Origin: Lunularia cruciata
Taxonomy: Eukaryota; Streptophyta; Marchantiopsida; Lunulariales; Lunulariaceae
Direction of reading: 5' to 3'
Assembly (NCBI GenBank): GCA_948567375.1
Contig: OX419762.1
Location: 41,397,034-41,461,033 of the forward strand
DNA length: 64,000 nt
The position numbers and the translations under genes are program-made. Below the pieces are notes generated by a model. The model worked only from the letters and a program-made list of their open reading frames with translations. It ran no database searches and was not told where the DNA came from. Shown one piece after another: positions 1-10,344 of the stretch (its first letter is position 1; every line of letters begins with the position of its first letter).

Positions 1-1650
1 CTCTTGGTCCACTTGGGATCCAGCTAGAGGACGTGTGGAGCTTGCAGCCAAAGTGGATGGAGTTTTTCACACAAAGGTTGGGACCTCTAGTGGACGGGAG
101 CATGATACTATCGCTCCCAAGGGCCCAATGTAGCAGCTAGTTAGTACGTTTTCCACTTTTACTACAGTTACAAAGGATACTTGGGAGCCAGATCTTGGAC
201 CCAAGCTTACTAGAGAGGAAAGACGGAGGGTCTGGAGGTTCTTGAGGAGCCACACGAGTTGTTTTGCCTTCAGTATGAAGGATTTGGGTGCTCTAAAAGG
301 ACCTGGTATATGGATTGAGTTGACTAGCAATACACTAGTTTTCCAATGTCCTTATTGATATAGTGAGATGGAGAGGACATTGATTCAAAGCCGGAGTAGT
401 GATCTTTTTGAGGCTGGTTTGGTGGAGATTTCACAAGGAGAGTATGCATCAGCGACAGTGATGCCAGCCAAGAAGGATATGCATGGCAACTACACAAATA
501 GGCAGATGTGTGGAGATTACCATCCTATCAACCGATAGACCTGGGCTGATTGGTATGCCATGCCTACACCGGAGGAGATTTTTGATGCGATTGGGCATGC
601 AAAGGTCTTTAGTACTTTGGATCTTCAAGCGTGATATCATCAGTTGCCAATTAGGGAGGAGGATAAATCCAAGATAGCATTTTGGGCTATTGATCCTCAT
701 GGCAAGGATGTGTTATATCAGTGGAGGTTCCTACCATTTGGGCTGAAGAACGCTCTTGCTGAGTTCCAAAGGTCATGGATAGAATCCTAGCTAGATTAGA
801 TTTTTTTGGTACTATATTGATGACATTTTGGTCTATAGCACTACTGTGGAGGAGCATGAGAGACAATCATTGGAGGTGTTTGAGAGGTTGAGATCTCATG
901 GACTCAAATTACATCTTGGGAAGTGCAGGTTCTTCCACAAGCAAGTTGAGTATTTGGGTCACACTATCTACCCCGGAGGACTTGGTGTTTAGTAGACCAA
1001 GGTGGAGGCTATTGCACGTATTCCTTGGCCTAGGAATGTGAACAGAGTGCAAGCATTCCTTGGGTTGGCGAACTTCTATTGGCGCTATGTTAGAGGATTT
1101 AGTGCCATTGCCAAGGCCTTGACAAAGCTGACCAAGCTTACATAGGAGTGGTGTTGGGGAGATGAGCAGGAGAAAGCTTTTGTAGAGCTCAAGGAGAGGT
1201 TGACATCTGCTCCTATTTTGAGAAGACCGATTAGAGGATGACCATTTCAGGTTCATACTGATTGGAGTATGTTGGGGCTTGAAGCGGTGCTCACCCAACA
1301 TGATGATGAGGGGAAGGAGTTTGTGGTGGCCTATGCTAGTCGCTCCAACAATTCAGCGGAGGCGAAGTATAGTTCATATGAGGGAGAGTGCTTGGCAACA
1401 ATTTGGGTAGTAGCACATTTCTGATGTTACCTATTTGGTAACCTCTTCACTCTCATCACTAATCATCAGCCACTGAAGTGGTTGATGGAGTCCAACAAGC
1501 TTTCAGGGAAGCTTGCATGATGTGCTCTGATTTTATAGGAGTATGATTTCATGGTTGTTCACAGACCTGGAGTGGTGAACCGTGATGCAGATGGGTTGAG
1601 TAGGAACCTATGTCCCAGCCAGTAGGATCAGACCAGAGCACGTTGGCATG
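1..1650 (+). pseudogene. Ty3/gypsy reverse transcriptase and RNase H relic
   Basis: This is the reverse transcriptase-RNase H part of a Ty3/gypsy polyprotein, read through several stops and frame changes on the plus strand. Visible blocks in order are a pre-RT segment (about 200-480), the RT segment beginning MCGDYHPIN near 507, FSTLDLQ near 610, WRFLPFG near 724, the catalytic box YIDDILVYS near 813, and the LGHTIYPGG connection near 955. RNase H follows, with YASRSNN near 1331 and HRPGVVNRDADGLSR near 1561. In-frame stops at several points show it cannot be translated. It continues into integrase and a C-terminal PHD finger downstream, so I read 1-3212 as one decayed pol. The 5' part of the element lies outside the window. 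The family call is firm; it is non-functional. Confidence 0.85.
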
Positions 1651-1667
1651 GTGAGACAGATGAGGAG

Positions 1668-2700
1668 ATGGTGCCAGGTTGGCATGCATTGGCCATTTTG
1701 TGTATATTTTTAGAGGCTTTGGTGGTATCTCTCTCAGCGCATACAGGAAGAGTTATTGAGGTCACAGATCCAGAGAGTAAAGATATTGGTATAGTTCAGC
1801 GAGACATTCAAGATGATGTCTTAGTGATGGACTATCTTTGCACTGATGTTGTGGGTGGCACAATTGGAGCCAAGGAGAGAGACCGTGTTCTTCAGCAAGC
1901 CAAACGGTTTAGATTGGAGGGCAGACACCTTTTGCGTGTATGGGAGGATGGTAGAATGTGAGTAGTACCACTTCTAGCACAAAGACCACAGTTGGTCCGT
2001 CATGCCCATGAGGAGCTAGGACATTTTGGAGTAAAGCATACATATAGCTTGCTCCAGAGTCATTATTGGTGGCGCGGTATGCAAACTGAGGTACAGCAGT
2101 TTGCTACCAGATGTGTGGTTTGTGACCAAGTTAGAGCATCATTCGATGCTCCTATGCCACAATTACACCCATTACATATCATGGGATTGGGTTACTGTTG
2201 GAGTTTGGACTTTGCTAGACCTTTACCGCTGACTATGAGACATCATCAATATGTTTGGTGATGGTGGAGCACTTCTTGACAAGTCTAGAGAAGGGACAGC
2301 TTACTTGCTCCTGGATCGAGTTCTTTGTCATTTTGGTGCACTAGTTGAGGTTTTGACTGATCAAGGTACAAAGTTCTTGGGAGAGTTTTAGGTCTTGTGT
2401 GACAAGGCTTTGATTGATCATCGTACTACATCCCAAGATCACCCCGAGGCAGATGGCTTAGCAGAGAGAGTGGTTCAGACGGTGAAGAGAGGATTGCAAA
2501 AGTATGGTTTGCAGAGAGGCCACTTGGGAGAATTGGGATCTCCAATTACCTTGGTTGGCCATGGGCTATCGGTTCAGCCGGTAAGCCTCCTTAGCATCCT
2601 TCTCTCTGTACTTTCTACTCTATGGATGAGATCCAGATTTACCTACAGCCATTTGTCGAGATGCTACTATAGTTTTGGACTTGGATGACCCCAATGTATG
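1668..2700 (+). pseudogene. Ty3/gypsy integrase relic (zinc-binding and core)
   Basis: This is integrase continuing the upstream reverse transcriptase. The HHCC zinc-binding domain is clear at about 1992-2160: two histidines (HAHEELGHFG), then SLLQSHYWWRGM, then the cysteine pair CVVC. The core follows in shifted frames: a WSLDFA segment near 2206, a DQGTKFLGEF segment near 2360 carrying the second aspartate, and DHPEADGLAERVVQTVKRG near 2440 carrying the glutamate. Stops and frame changes (for example the stop at 2260) make this a relic. The continuation at 2700-3212 holds the integrase tail and a PHD finger. Confidence 0.82.
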
Positions 2701-2900
2701 GATGAGCACATGTTCTCAGCAGGGCAGAGATCTTTTGGAGAGTGATGCCGATGGCCTTTGAGAACTTGGCAATTGCTCAGCATAGAGATACTTTATGTTA
2801 TGCTACCATTTGAGGAGGAGGTTATAGACCCTTGATCCGTTGATTTCATCCATGTGACTATGTATATCTACAATAGACAGCACCAACGACACTTGATGTT

Positions 2901-3212
2901 TTGATAGGCCCCACTATCTTGAGAGTGCGTGAGGTTTTGCCATCTAGAGTCCTTGTGTTGGACGGACGTGATGTTGTTGTTTGGAAGGATCATGTGAGCA
3001 ATTGTGCGCCATGCCATCTCACAAACATTGATTGTACTATGGACCCAAGCTTGGCACTTGTACGTGCAGGCTTGAGATGTATGTTATGTGGCTCTTCTGG
3101 TGGAGTTGCTACTATGTTAGTGTGTGATAGTTGTTTGAGAGGATGGCATATGGCATGTATGACTCCTCCCCTCACGGTGGTTCCTCAGAGATAGTGGTTA
3201 TGTCCTAGATGT
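2901..3212 (+). pseudogene. Integrase C-terminal tail fused to a PHD finger
   Basis: The open frame from 2901 encodes the integrase tail (PTILRVREVLPSRVLVLDG, then NCAPCHLTNID). After about 25 residues it runs into a C4HC3 zinc finger. The ligands are visible: CMLC (3078-3089), VCDSC, GWH four residues on, MAC, and after an in-frame TAG (3192-3194) WLCPRC ending at 3212. The CDSC-x4-H-x2-C spacing, the GWH block, the PPL segment and the Trp two residues before the last Cys pair are PHD hallmarks. PHD fingers bind histone H3 tails, so by analogy with the chromodomain of chromoviruses this could direct integration to marked chromatin (inference). The frame is shared with the integrase tail, so this is a fusion, not a neighbouring gene. 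Confidence 0.75.
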
Positions 3213-3389
3213 ATTTGACCTATAGCTAGTTCATTCTTTATATGGTATAGATTGCAAACAGGCGACTAACGATGGGGCTCCATAGTACCCGGCCTCCTGA
3301 TCTTTGCCCATTATAGGGTATACCATATACTTAGAGTAGATGGCTATTTGGAGTTAGAGGGACCTAACTGTCAGCTAGGGGGGCAATTG

Positions 3390-3945
3390 TGGCACTTAAG
3401 AGTCTATGTATGACTTATGTGTGAGTTGTGCTTCTATAGTGTATGATGTTGACAATGATGTATGTTGTGTAGCGATGTATATATGCATGGCAATTGTCAC
3501 GTCATTTTTAGTGTCGCATCTAGATTGCTTGAACACAGGAGTTCCAATGATAGTAGTTAGAATTATTTCAGCAGTTTCTCAGAGACTACTTTCCAACGGT
3601 TAGATTTTGTGTTTGGAGTACTGACTTCATAGTGGGGCCCACCGTCACTTTGCACCGTTCACACCATTGAGTGTGACATCAGCAGGACCGTTAGGGTTCA
3701 GTCCTAGCTCAAGTCCAAGGGGTATACTTTTGAAGTGCAGCTCCAGAGAGCTCACTTCTCTGATGTTGAGCCTTTGAGTTCCGAGCTATGGTGGATAGAG
3801 GCCAACAAGCATCACTTGGATTCTCTACACATGAGTGGGTGTGGCTTGATTGTAATTAGTACCCAGTTGTTGGCAATTTATAGAGTGATAGATCAAGTAC
3901 TGATCTGAGTTGAGTTGAGTTGAGAGTGGTAAACAATCTGATTAT
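3390..3945 (+). repeat. 3' LTR of the PHD-family Ty3/gypsy element
   Basis: The LTR starts TGTGGCACTT directly after a polypurine tract (AGGGGGGCAAT, 3378-3389) that follows the pol stop. Its core (about 3500-3945) recurs at 44571-44996 on the plus strand, and inverted at about 5991-6410 and 30965-31375. These four diverged copies support the LTR call. The exact 3' end is uncertain because a second copy of the LTR start follows immediately. Confidence 0.75.
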
Positions 3946-4068
3946 TGTGGCACTTTAGAGTCTATGTATGACTTATGTGTGAGTTGTGCTTCTATATTGT
4001 ATGATGTTGACAGCGATGTATGTTGTGTAGTGATGTATATATGCACAACAACCATCTCATGTGATTAT
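3946..4068 (+). repeat. Second copy of the LTR start, in tandem
   Basis: This repeats the first roughly 120 bp of the preceding LTR (3390-3510) with a few substitutions, beginning TGTGGCACTTTAG. It stops where an inverted gag fragment begins. The LTR end is thus joined directly to an LTR start. The same end-to-start junction is seen, inverted, at about 30960. Confidence 0.7.
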
Positions 4069-5990
4069 ATACCTTGTGTTTGCTCTCTCTAGCCTTCCAC
4101 TAGAACTCTTGCAAGCTTTTCAACTTGTCAATCTTCACTCTCTAGTATTTTTCACTCATATACTAGAAGAACTCCACCATGGGGTTAAACCTTGGTACTA
4201 CACCACCTCCTATACCGGTACTTCCACTCATAATAGTACCATCTCCAACTAGTGTATCTCCATTGAATACACTAGTGCTAGTAGAGCTATAACTCATGGG
4301 TATTGCTGATCTAACCCTAGATCTAACTTCTTGTCACCATGTGCACTCTCAACTAAATCAACTCTTGTGTCAAAATCCAAACCTAAATCAATCTCCTTCC
4401 TCACAAGGACTTGAGATACAAGCGAATATCAAGAGCCACTCCATGTAAATCCATTGCATACTATAGCAAAATCTTCTCTAGAATCCTTGAAGAACTTTGT
4501 CTTGACAATGTACTCCAAACTGCAATTGTAACCACCAAGTACCATTACCAAAAACCATCCCCACTAATGTAACTCTAATTATGTTAACTAAACTAAGGGA
4601 AAGGGTAACCTATAACCTACCATCATGACACACACTCTCATGGTTTGTAGCCATCACTTCCTACCTCATTACCAAGAGCACACTAATGCACCAACACCCT
4701 AAATATCAAGGCACTCATACAAATATGGTGCACAAATGGGAAATAGAGAATATAAGGGATTCAATCACAAGAAATTGAAACATAACACTCCATATCGCAA
4801 TCAAAACTAGACTTACTTTACCACCATGTAGCATTTGATATAATATGAGTGTCTATCTACTCTTATGCTACAAATATCACAAAGAATTGGATCAAATTAC
4901 CTCTCCTTGTCAAAGCTACATGAGTATATGAATTGGACCACTAGTCATTAGGACAATAAGTGAGAGTAGACCATGTGGCTAGGGTACTAGTCTATGAAGT
5001 AGAGATCTAGAGTTGAAACCTTGTTGCACATAATCCTAAAGGAAACTTGCTAGTCTTGCTCACCTTTCTAGGCCTTTGTAGCCTCTTTAGCTCATAGCCC
5101 TAAACATCAAAGCCTTTAAGCATTGAAATTCAACCAAATGAGGCCTTTCTTCTTCACTAATTTGGCTAACCTCTGCCACCTTGACCTCTAACCCTGGCCT
5201 ACCTCCACCAGCACAAACCAAATGAAGCCTTTTTTCTTCACCAATCTAGCTAACCTTTGCCAAATCTAACATACCTCTAAATCTAGCTGATCTTAGCCAA
5301 CTTGACCTCTAAACCTGGTACACCTGCACCAACTCAAACCTCTAATTTAAGAGATCTCTAAGTCTTTTAACAATCTAGAAAACTCCTAAATCCACAACCA
5401 AAATAGCCCAATTTCTCCAATATGAGAGATGAGGTTTTCCAAATCCTTAATTTGAGATGATGGGTTTCACAATCCACCTCCAATTTTTCTTTTCAAGTCT
5501 CCCATTTCACCAACTTGCACTCAAATTGAATATCCACTAACTCAAAATTGACTCAATACTCATAAATTATGGAAGTGATTCTTCACACCATCTGCCCCAT
5601 TATCAAATCTATTTCAACTCACATGTAAGGTTTTTGCTCTTGATCCATACAACTAAAGGAGAATTTTGAGTAATGGTGATCATAGATACAAAAAATCCTA
5701 CCAAGCTTAGAAATACCACCAATGCATTTAGGTCTTGAATTTCACCAACTTGCACTCAAATTGAACATCCACTAACTCAATTCTTAGAAATTTGGGCAGC
5801 ATTTCCGCACACTATTTGCTCCATTGTCAAATTTTTAGCAACTCACATGCAAGGAATCCATACAACTGAAGGAGAATTTTGAGTAACCACAATCATAAAT
5901 ACTAATGATCCTACCAAGCTTGAAGATACCACCAATGCACTCAATTTTTGCATCCAATTTCTCCTTGACTCTCACTTCTTTGATGTAACT
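4069..5990 (-). pseudogene. Inverted leader and gag fragment of the PHD-family element
   Basis: The reverse complement of this stretch matches the 5' internal region at 45000-46950 in order. The gag segment at 4070-4320 matches 46730-46945. A leader block at about 5040-5160 (around AAGAAGAAAGGCCTCATTTG on the minus strand) matches 45461-45546, and the block near 5650-5740 matches 45034-45180. It is a truncated, stop-filled gag and leader in opposite orientation to the pol relic at 1-3212. No open frame of useful length remains. The homology is by eye but long and collinear. Confidence 0.7.
5504..5955. repeat. Diverged 235-bp tandem duplication
   Basis: Two imperfect units (5504-5738 and 5739-about 5955) both begin with a segment reading TTTCACCAACTTGCACTCAA and both end near CTACCAAGCTT plus ACCACCAATGCA. 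The duplication lies in the inverted leader, just inside the inverted LTR. The related leader at 45000 has only one unit as far as I can see. Confidence 0.7.
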
Positions 5991-6415
5991 AGTTCATACT
6001 CAACTCAAATAAAAAATCAATCCTCAACACAATGGATGGCTAACAATGTGCATTGATTATAGTCAAACCATACACACTCTAGCTAAGAGACTCCAAGTGA
6101 CACCTTCCAGCCTTTGTCCATCAATTAGCCAAGAACTCAATTGCTCAACATCAAAAAAATGAGCTCTTTGGAGTTATACTTTGAAGTTATATTTCTTACT
6201 CAACCTAGATCTCCTATCCAAATAGTGCCATTGACTACATATCTAACGTTGGGTCACACAATGTAGTTAATGGCTCTAATACAAAATTTTGCCATTGCTA
6301 AGAAGTCTTTGAGCAACTACTAATATAACTTTGGCCGCCAAGACTATCACTCTGGTGTCTAAGCAAACTAACTTTGGCTTTTCAAATATCATGACAAAGT
6401 TCTTTTAAATTTACA
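5991..6415 (-). repeat. Inverted LTR core of the PHD-family element
   Basis: The reverse complement matches the LTR core at about 3500-3945, for example the block containing TGAGCTCTTTGG and CAACATC near 6140-6170. It is the 5' LTR of the inverted leader/gag fragment at 4069-5990. The first 110 bp of the LTR found at 3390 is missing here. Confidence 0.65.
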
Positions 6416-7040
6416 ATTAATATTTATCAACTATTTAACTTGCCTTAATTAGACCCCAAAATAAAATATTCATATTTTTTTATTGTAAGTTAAATAATCC
6501 TTGAATTTTGAAGAAAAAATACTTATATCTTTTTAAGTGCATCTTATTGCTCAAATAATCATTTAGTTTTAGGTATTAACAATTGAAAAGAGTTTTTGAA
6601 CTTTAAAGTTTCAATGGGACCTTATTTTGTCATCATTTCAAGTGTAATTTCTCTCCAAACCAATAGTATTTTATTTGACAACATTGTACTTTACAAGATA
6701 GATATTTCACTCTAAAGTAAGTTTATTTTTTATGCTTCCATCAATCTTTCAAAGTTGAATAGCATAGAACTTTGTTTCTAATCATGTTTGTTTGCACCAT
6801 TGCACTCACATGGCTAAATGAGATGATTCTTATCTCATTATAACCAGCTTCTTGAGGTCCTTTCTTGAACACTTGGCTAGTAATGCTAAGATTTGTACAA
6901 CAAAAGCTATGCTTACTTGAAAATATTGAAGCTTTGGTCTTGGAAGTAAAACTTCTAGATTGATTTGAGAGATTAATGATTGGCACAATAGAAGATTCCA
7001 AGATGGTAGAAGACATTGTTGATATAGCCATAAAGCAATA
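6416..7040. other. AT-rich spacer without a recognised feature
   Basis: No open frame with recognisable similarity, RNA gene or repeat boundary is visible. The only long frame (minus strand 6741-7031) looks like a chance reading of AT-rich sequence. Confidence 0.4.
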
Positions 7041-7053
7041 TTAATTAGCTAAA

Positions 7054-7740
7054 ATGTGTAGGAAAACCAATGACTTCCACAAGGAGCTTAGAAGCTTCTT
7101 TCCACCTATGTCTCAATGCATGAGTACTCTCATGGTTGACATTGAAATTGTAAAGGTTGAGATCACCACTATAAAAGAATCCTTGAATCTGGTCAACCAA
7201 GAGATTCAAGACCTCAAGAAGAGTACTATCTCATGGTTAACATCAACCAAGGGGATGGTTGATGCTACCAAAAAAAAATTTCTTTGGGAGCACAAGCCAC
7301 CAACATTGCTACACAAAGAGTAGGGCTCCAATAGATTGTGGACACATTAGAAATGAAGATGAAGTCATATCTTGAAGCTACTAAGGTAGCTCAAATCTTG
7401 TACTTGCAAGAGCATGAGGTGAGAAGGAGAACCAACTTGTTAGAATGAAGAACTTGAGGATTTCAAGTTTGCCAAAGATAGAGAAACAAGACACCAAGGC
7501 TATAGTGTGTGAGATTGCACCTTATAGATTTTGCAAGCACATAGATTGGGACTACAAGGTGCACAACTAAGAAGTATTTTTTGACATTTGGTGAGGTTTG
7601 GCTCAACAAATAGATGAATTCAATTATGGAAAACAAGGCTATACTCAAGGAGCAATGCATTGGTTTTGACTCTGATCTCACCCGTCTCCAATGGCAAGCA
7701 AGGAAGGAGAATTATCAAAATTGAAGGAGACTCAACAAGT
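7054..7740 (+). pseudogene. LINE ORF1-like coiled-coil protein relic
   Basis: The first open part (7054-7323) encodes 89 residues that look like a helical coiled coil (MVDIEIVKVEITTIKESL). After a stop, a coiled-coil-like continuation follows. It ends in a segment with DSDLTRLQWQARKE near 7668-7710, which resembles the ORF1 C-terminal region of L1-type elements. In L1 elements ORF1 is an RNA-binding chaperone of the RNP. Position directly upstream of the endonuclease supports this. Family assignment is moderate because the sequence is weakly conserved and broken. Confidence 0.5.
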
Positions 7741-7819
7741 AGGTTTTTTTGCATTCTTGAGAGATAATAGAGCTATGATCACCCAAAGGAAACAATCAGC
7801 TGCTGCATAACAATTCCAA

Positions 7820-8656
7820 ACCCTTAGAGTGTTGTCTTGGAATGTTCATAGGTTCACAAACACCAATTAATGAAGTGCTAACCCTTTGTGAGATAATGTT
7901 GATCTGATCAATCTTGTGGAGACATGGGAACATGAGGGGAAAACCATTCAAGACATTGAAGGATTCACTTTTTTTGGTTCAACTTGGAACAATTAGAGGC
8001 AACATAGAGGAAGGGGCTTTGGAGGTATTGTTACTTACATCAAATTTGCCCTTGAAAATTCAGTCTCTTTGACATGCCAAGACTCAAGTGTGCAATACCA
8101 ATGGTTGAAGATTGGAGGAGTTGTTTCACCTTGCTTCCTTTCTGTTTATTAATTTCTCCATTGACATCACCAATTTACTCAAATGGAGCTCTCAACACCA
8201 TATATAGCCTTTCTACTCCTTGAAAAGGATGTGTTGGAGTTTCAAAGTAAGGGTGCAACACTTGTTCTTGGTGATCTTATTGCTAGGATCCAAGCTTCTT
8301 AAATTATTGAGTTTAATGACCTTGAGAATGATCCTTTTAATAGCTTGATAGACTCTTCTAGTGCTTGGTCCCTCTCTTCCCTAGATCTAATGTACAATCC
8401 CATGAGTGAGCACTTTTTGAGCTTTAGCTTGAAGATCCAAAATAGCCTTTCTCAATTTGTTGAAACTTGCAAGAGCACATGATTTTCTTTTGGTGGATCA
8501 AGCACCATAGATTACATGCTAGCTTTACCTAGTGATACATACCTTGTCCCAGATTTTGTTGTTTTAGATCCTCAATCTAAATCTAACCATGCACCTTTAT
8601 CCTTTGCAATCCTTCTTCCTTACTCCAATAAAACCACATTACGTATTGAGCATGCC
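7820..8656 (+). pseudogene. LINE AP-endonuclease relic
   Basis: This is an exonuclease/endonuclease/phosphatase domain in broken frames. It starts with RVLSWNVHRF near 7827, followed by a VETWEHEGKTI segment near 7917 with the conserved glutamate, and GGIVTYIK near 8018. It ends with STIDYMLALP near 8502 and SNHAPL near 8587. The last motif normally reads SDHxPL, so the catalytic aspartate has become asparagine. The enzyme would nick target DNA for primed reverse transcription. The solo LTR begins right after this domain. Confidence 0.72.
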
Positions 8657-9089
8657 TATAAAAGACCAAGGAAAGAAATAGGAGAATGGAAGATTAGAAT
8701 TAAAGATCACATTAGGATTCTTGAATGAGTGAAACTCCAAATGTCTAGCATGATTTTGGGCTTTGGCATTTATAAGTAACATACAAGGCTCTTGAAGAGC
8801 TTCTCAAGAAGCTTCCTAAAAGCCACTTTCTTAGAGTGCAAACCAAGCTTCTCAAGAAGCTTCCTTCTAGAAGCCATCTACTTGGCATGCAAGCTAAGCT
8901 AGCCAGGAAGCTTCCCAAGAAGCTTCCTCCTATAAATCACCACTTGGTATGCACATTACCTAATACTTGGAAGGTACCAAGTAGCTTCCTAGATGCTTCC
9001 AAAATATTTTAATAATTCTTGGTCTAATTTGGCCAATTTGTTGCTTCATTAGTCCCAACTAACTGGTTGGTAAACTCCATATTGTTACA
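8657..9089 (-). repeat. Solo LTR of the heat-shock-element chromovirus family
   Basis: This 433-bp stretch matches the 423-bp LTRs of the element at 16543-22183 from end to end: TATAAAAGACC at the left edge and CTCCATATTGTTACA at the right. It keeps the TATA-like ATTTATAA and several GAAgcTTC palindromes, but the TTCtaGAAtaTTC block has decayed. Flanks ATGCC (8652-8656) and ATTCC (9090-9094) look like a target duplication with one change. It interrupts the LINE, so it is younger than the LINE. Confidence 0.8.
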
Positions 9090-9562
9090 ATTCCTCTAAA
9101 AGGAAATTCCATCTAGATTTTCACAAGAGAGATCAGCACCAACAAGCTATCCAAGAGAGCTTGAGGTTTATGGAGTGGAGCTTTTATTTCCTACAGCAAA
9201 GTGATCAATTTATTGGATTTCTTTGATCTACATTAGTTGCATTATTTCCAAGAGCACCCAATAGCAAAGAAACTTGGTCTCCCATGAATTAGGTGTTATG
9301 ATGTAGATTGTAAAATGGCAAGGATCAAATCTATGGATATATCTCTTGATCAGGTTGCACATAAACTTGTTTTTGTCCATTATAGAAAGTTGGTGAAGCG
9401 CAAGAAGAGAGCATTTTTTAGACCAAAGAATGTTGAGTTGAGCATTAAACTAAGAAGGATTTTTAGAAGAATGTAATTAGTAGATCTCCATCTCCATTTT
9501 TGGACTTGAAAGAGCTTTGTAGCTATGTCAAGGATTTGTAATTCTTCCTTGATGCTCCAAGC

Positions 9563-10344
9563 TTGACAACTAGCCTTGGATCTCTTATCACCATCTTTGA
9601 AGTTGATGTCAAGTACCAGCTCAAGAAGTTTGGCAATGGTAAGGCCAAAGACCTTGATGGACTTTGTGTTGAACTTCTAAAATGGGGTAGCAATCATCTA
9701 TTTCCAAGAAGTTGGCCAATGGTAAGGCTAGAGACCTTGATGGACTTTGTGTTGAACTTCTAAAATGATTCATCAAGAGATTCACTATATTTGGTGTTTC
9801 ACTAGATTTGATTGGTTCTATCTTTTGACTATATGAGAAGGTGGTTGTAAGACTCTCATCTTTGAGCTCTCAAGATATTTGAGGCACAATGGGAGTAATT
9901 CAAAGCTGCTCGCTATCTCCAACTCTATTTGGAATCTTCATCAATGACATAGAAACAATACTCATTGAAGCTAGAGCTATAGGTGTGTAGGTGGGCTCTA
10001 TGATTATTCATGCACTCTTTTATGCAGATGATTTAGTGCTCCTCTCCACCAATCTATAGAGTTTATAGAATCTGTTGGATTCTCTTCTTGTGTTTTGCAA
10101 TCAAACAAAGATAGAGGTGAACATTGACAAATCCAAGGTAAATACACCTTCTTTCTTTGAGAGAAAGCTATTGGAGAAGGTTTCTTTTTACAAGTACTTG
10201 GGGATTGAGTTTTCTCATGATTATAGCTGGTCTACTTGTGTGAAGAATAGAATCAATGTAAGGTTTAGCACTTTGTGTTCACTCATGAATCGTTCTAGAC
10301 TTGCTCATCTTACCACATGGGAGTTGAAGGAAGGTGATATTTAG
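9563..10344 (+). pseudogene. LINE reverse transcriptase relic
   Basis: Recognisable RT blocks are present in changing frames: KAKDLDGLCVELLKW near 9642, SPTLFGIFINDIE near 9918, the catalytic box FYADDLVLLSTN near 10018, and YKYLGIEFSHDYSW near 10189. The palm and thumb region continues to about 10344 in an open 89-residue frame. A tandem duplication of 83 bp repeats the DGLCVELLK block. Stops around 10055 and elsewhere make it inactive. Confidence 0.8.
9623..9770 (+). repeat. 83-bp tandem duplication inside the LINE RT
   Basis: The segment containing AATGGTAAGG ... GAACTTCTAAAATG occurs twice with a period of 83 bp (first copy from 9623, second from 9706). It repeats the DGLCVELLK motif in the same 66-residue open frame and so adds a second motif copy to the domain. 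Confidence 0.8.

Noticed and set aside
3078-3212. PHD finger as a fragment of a neighbouring host gene
   Set aside because: It shares the open frame with the integrase tail and is followed by a polypurine tract and LTR, so it belongs to the element.
7463-7681. Minus-strand 72-residue frame
   Set aside because: Antisense to the LINE ORF1-like relic and without a domain.
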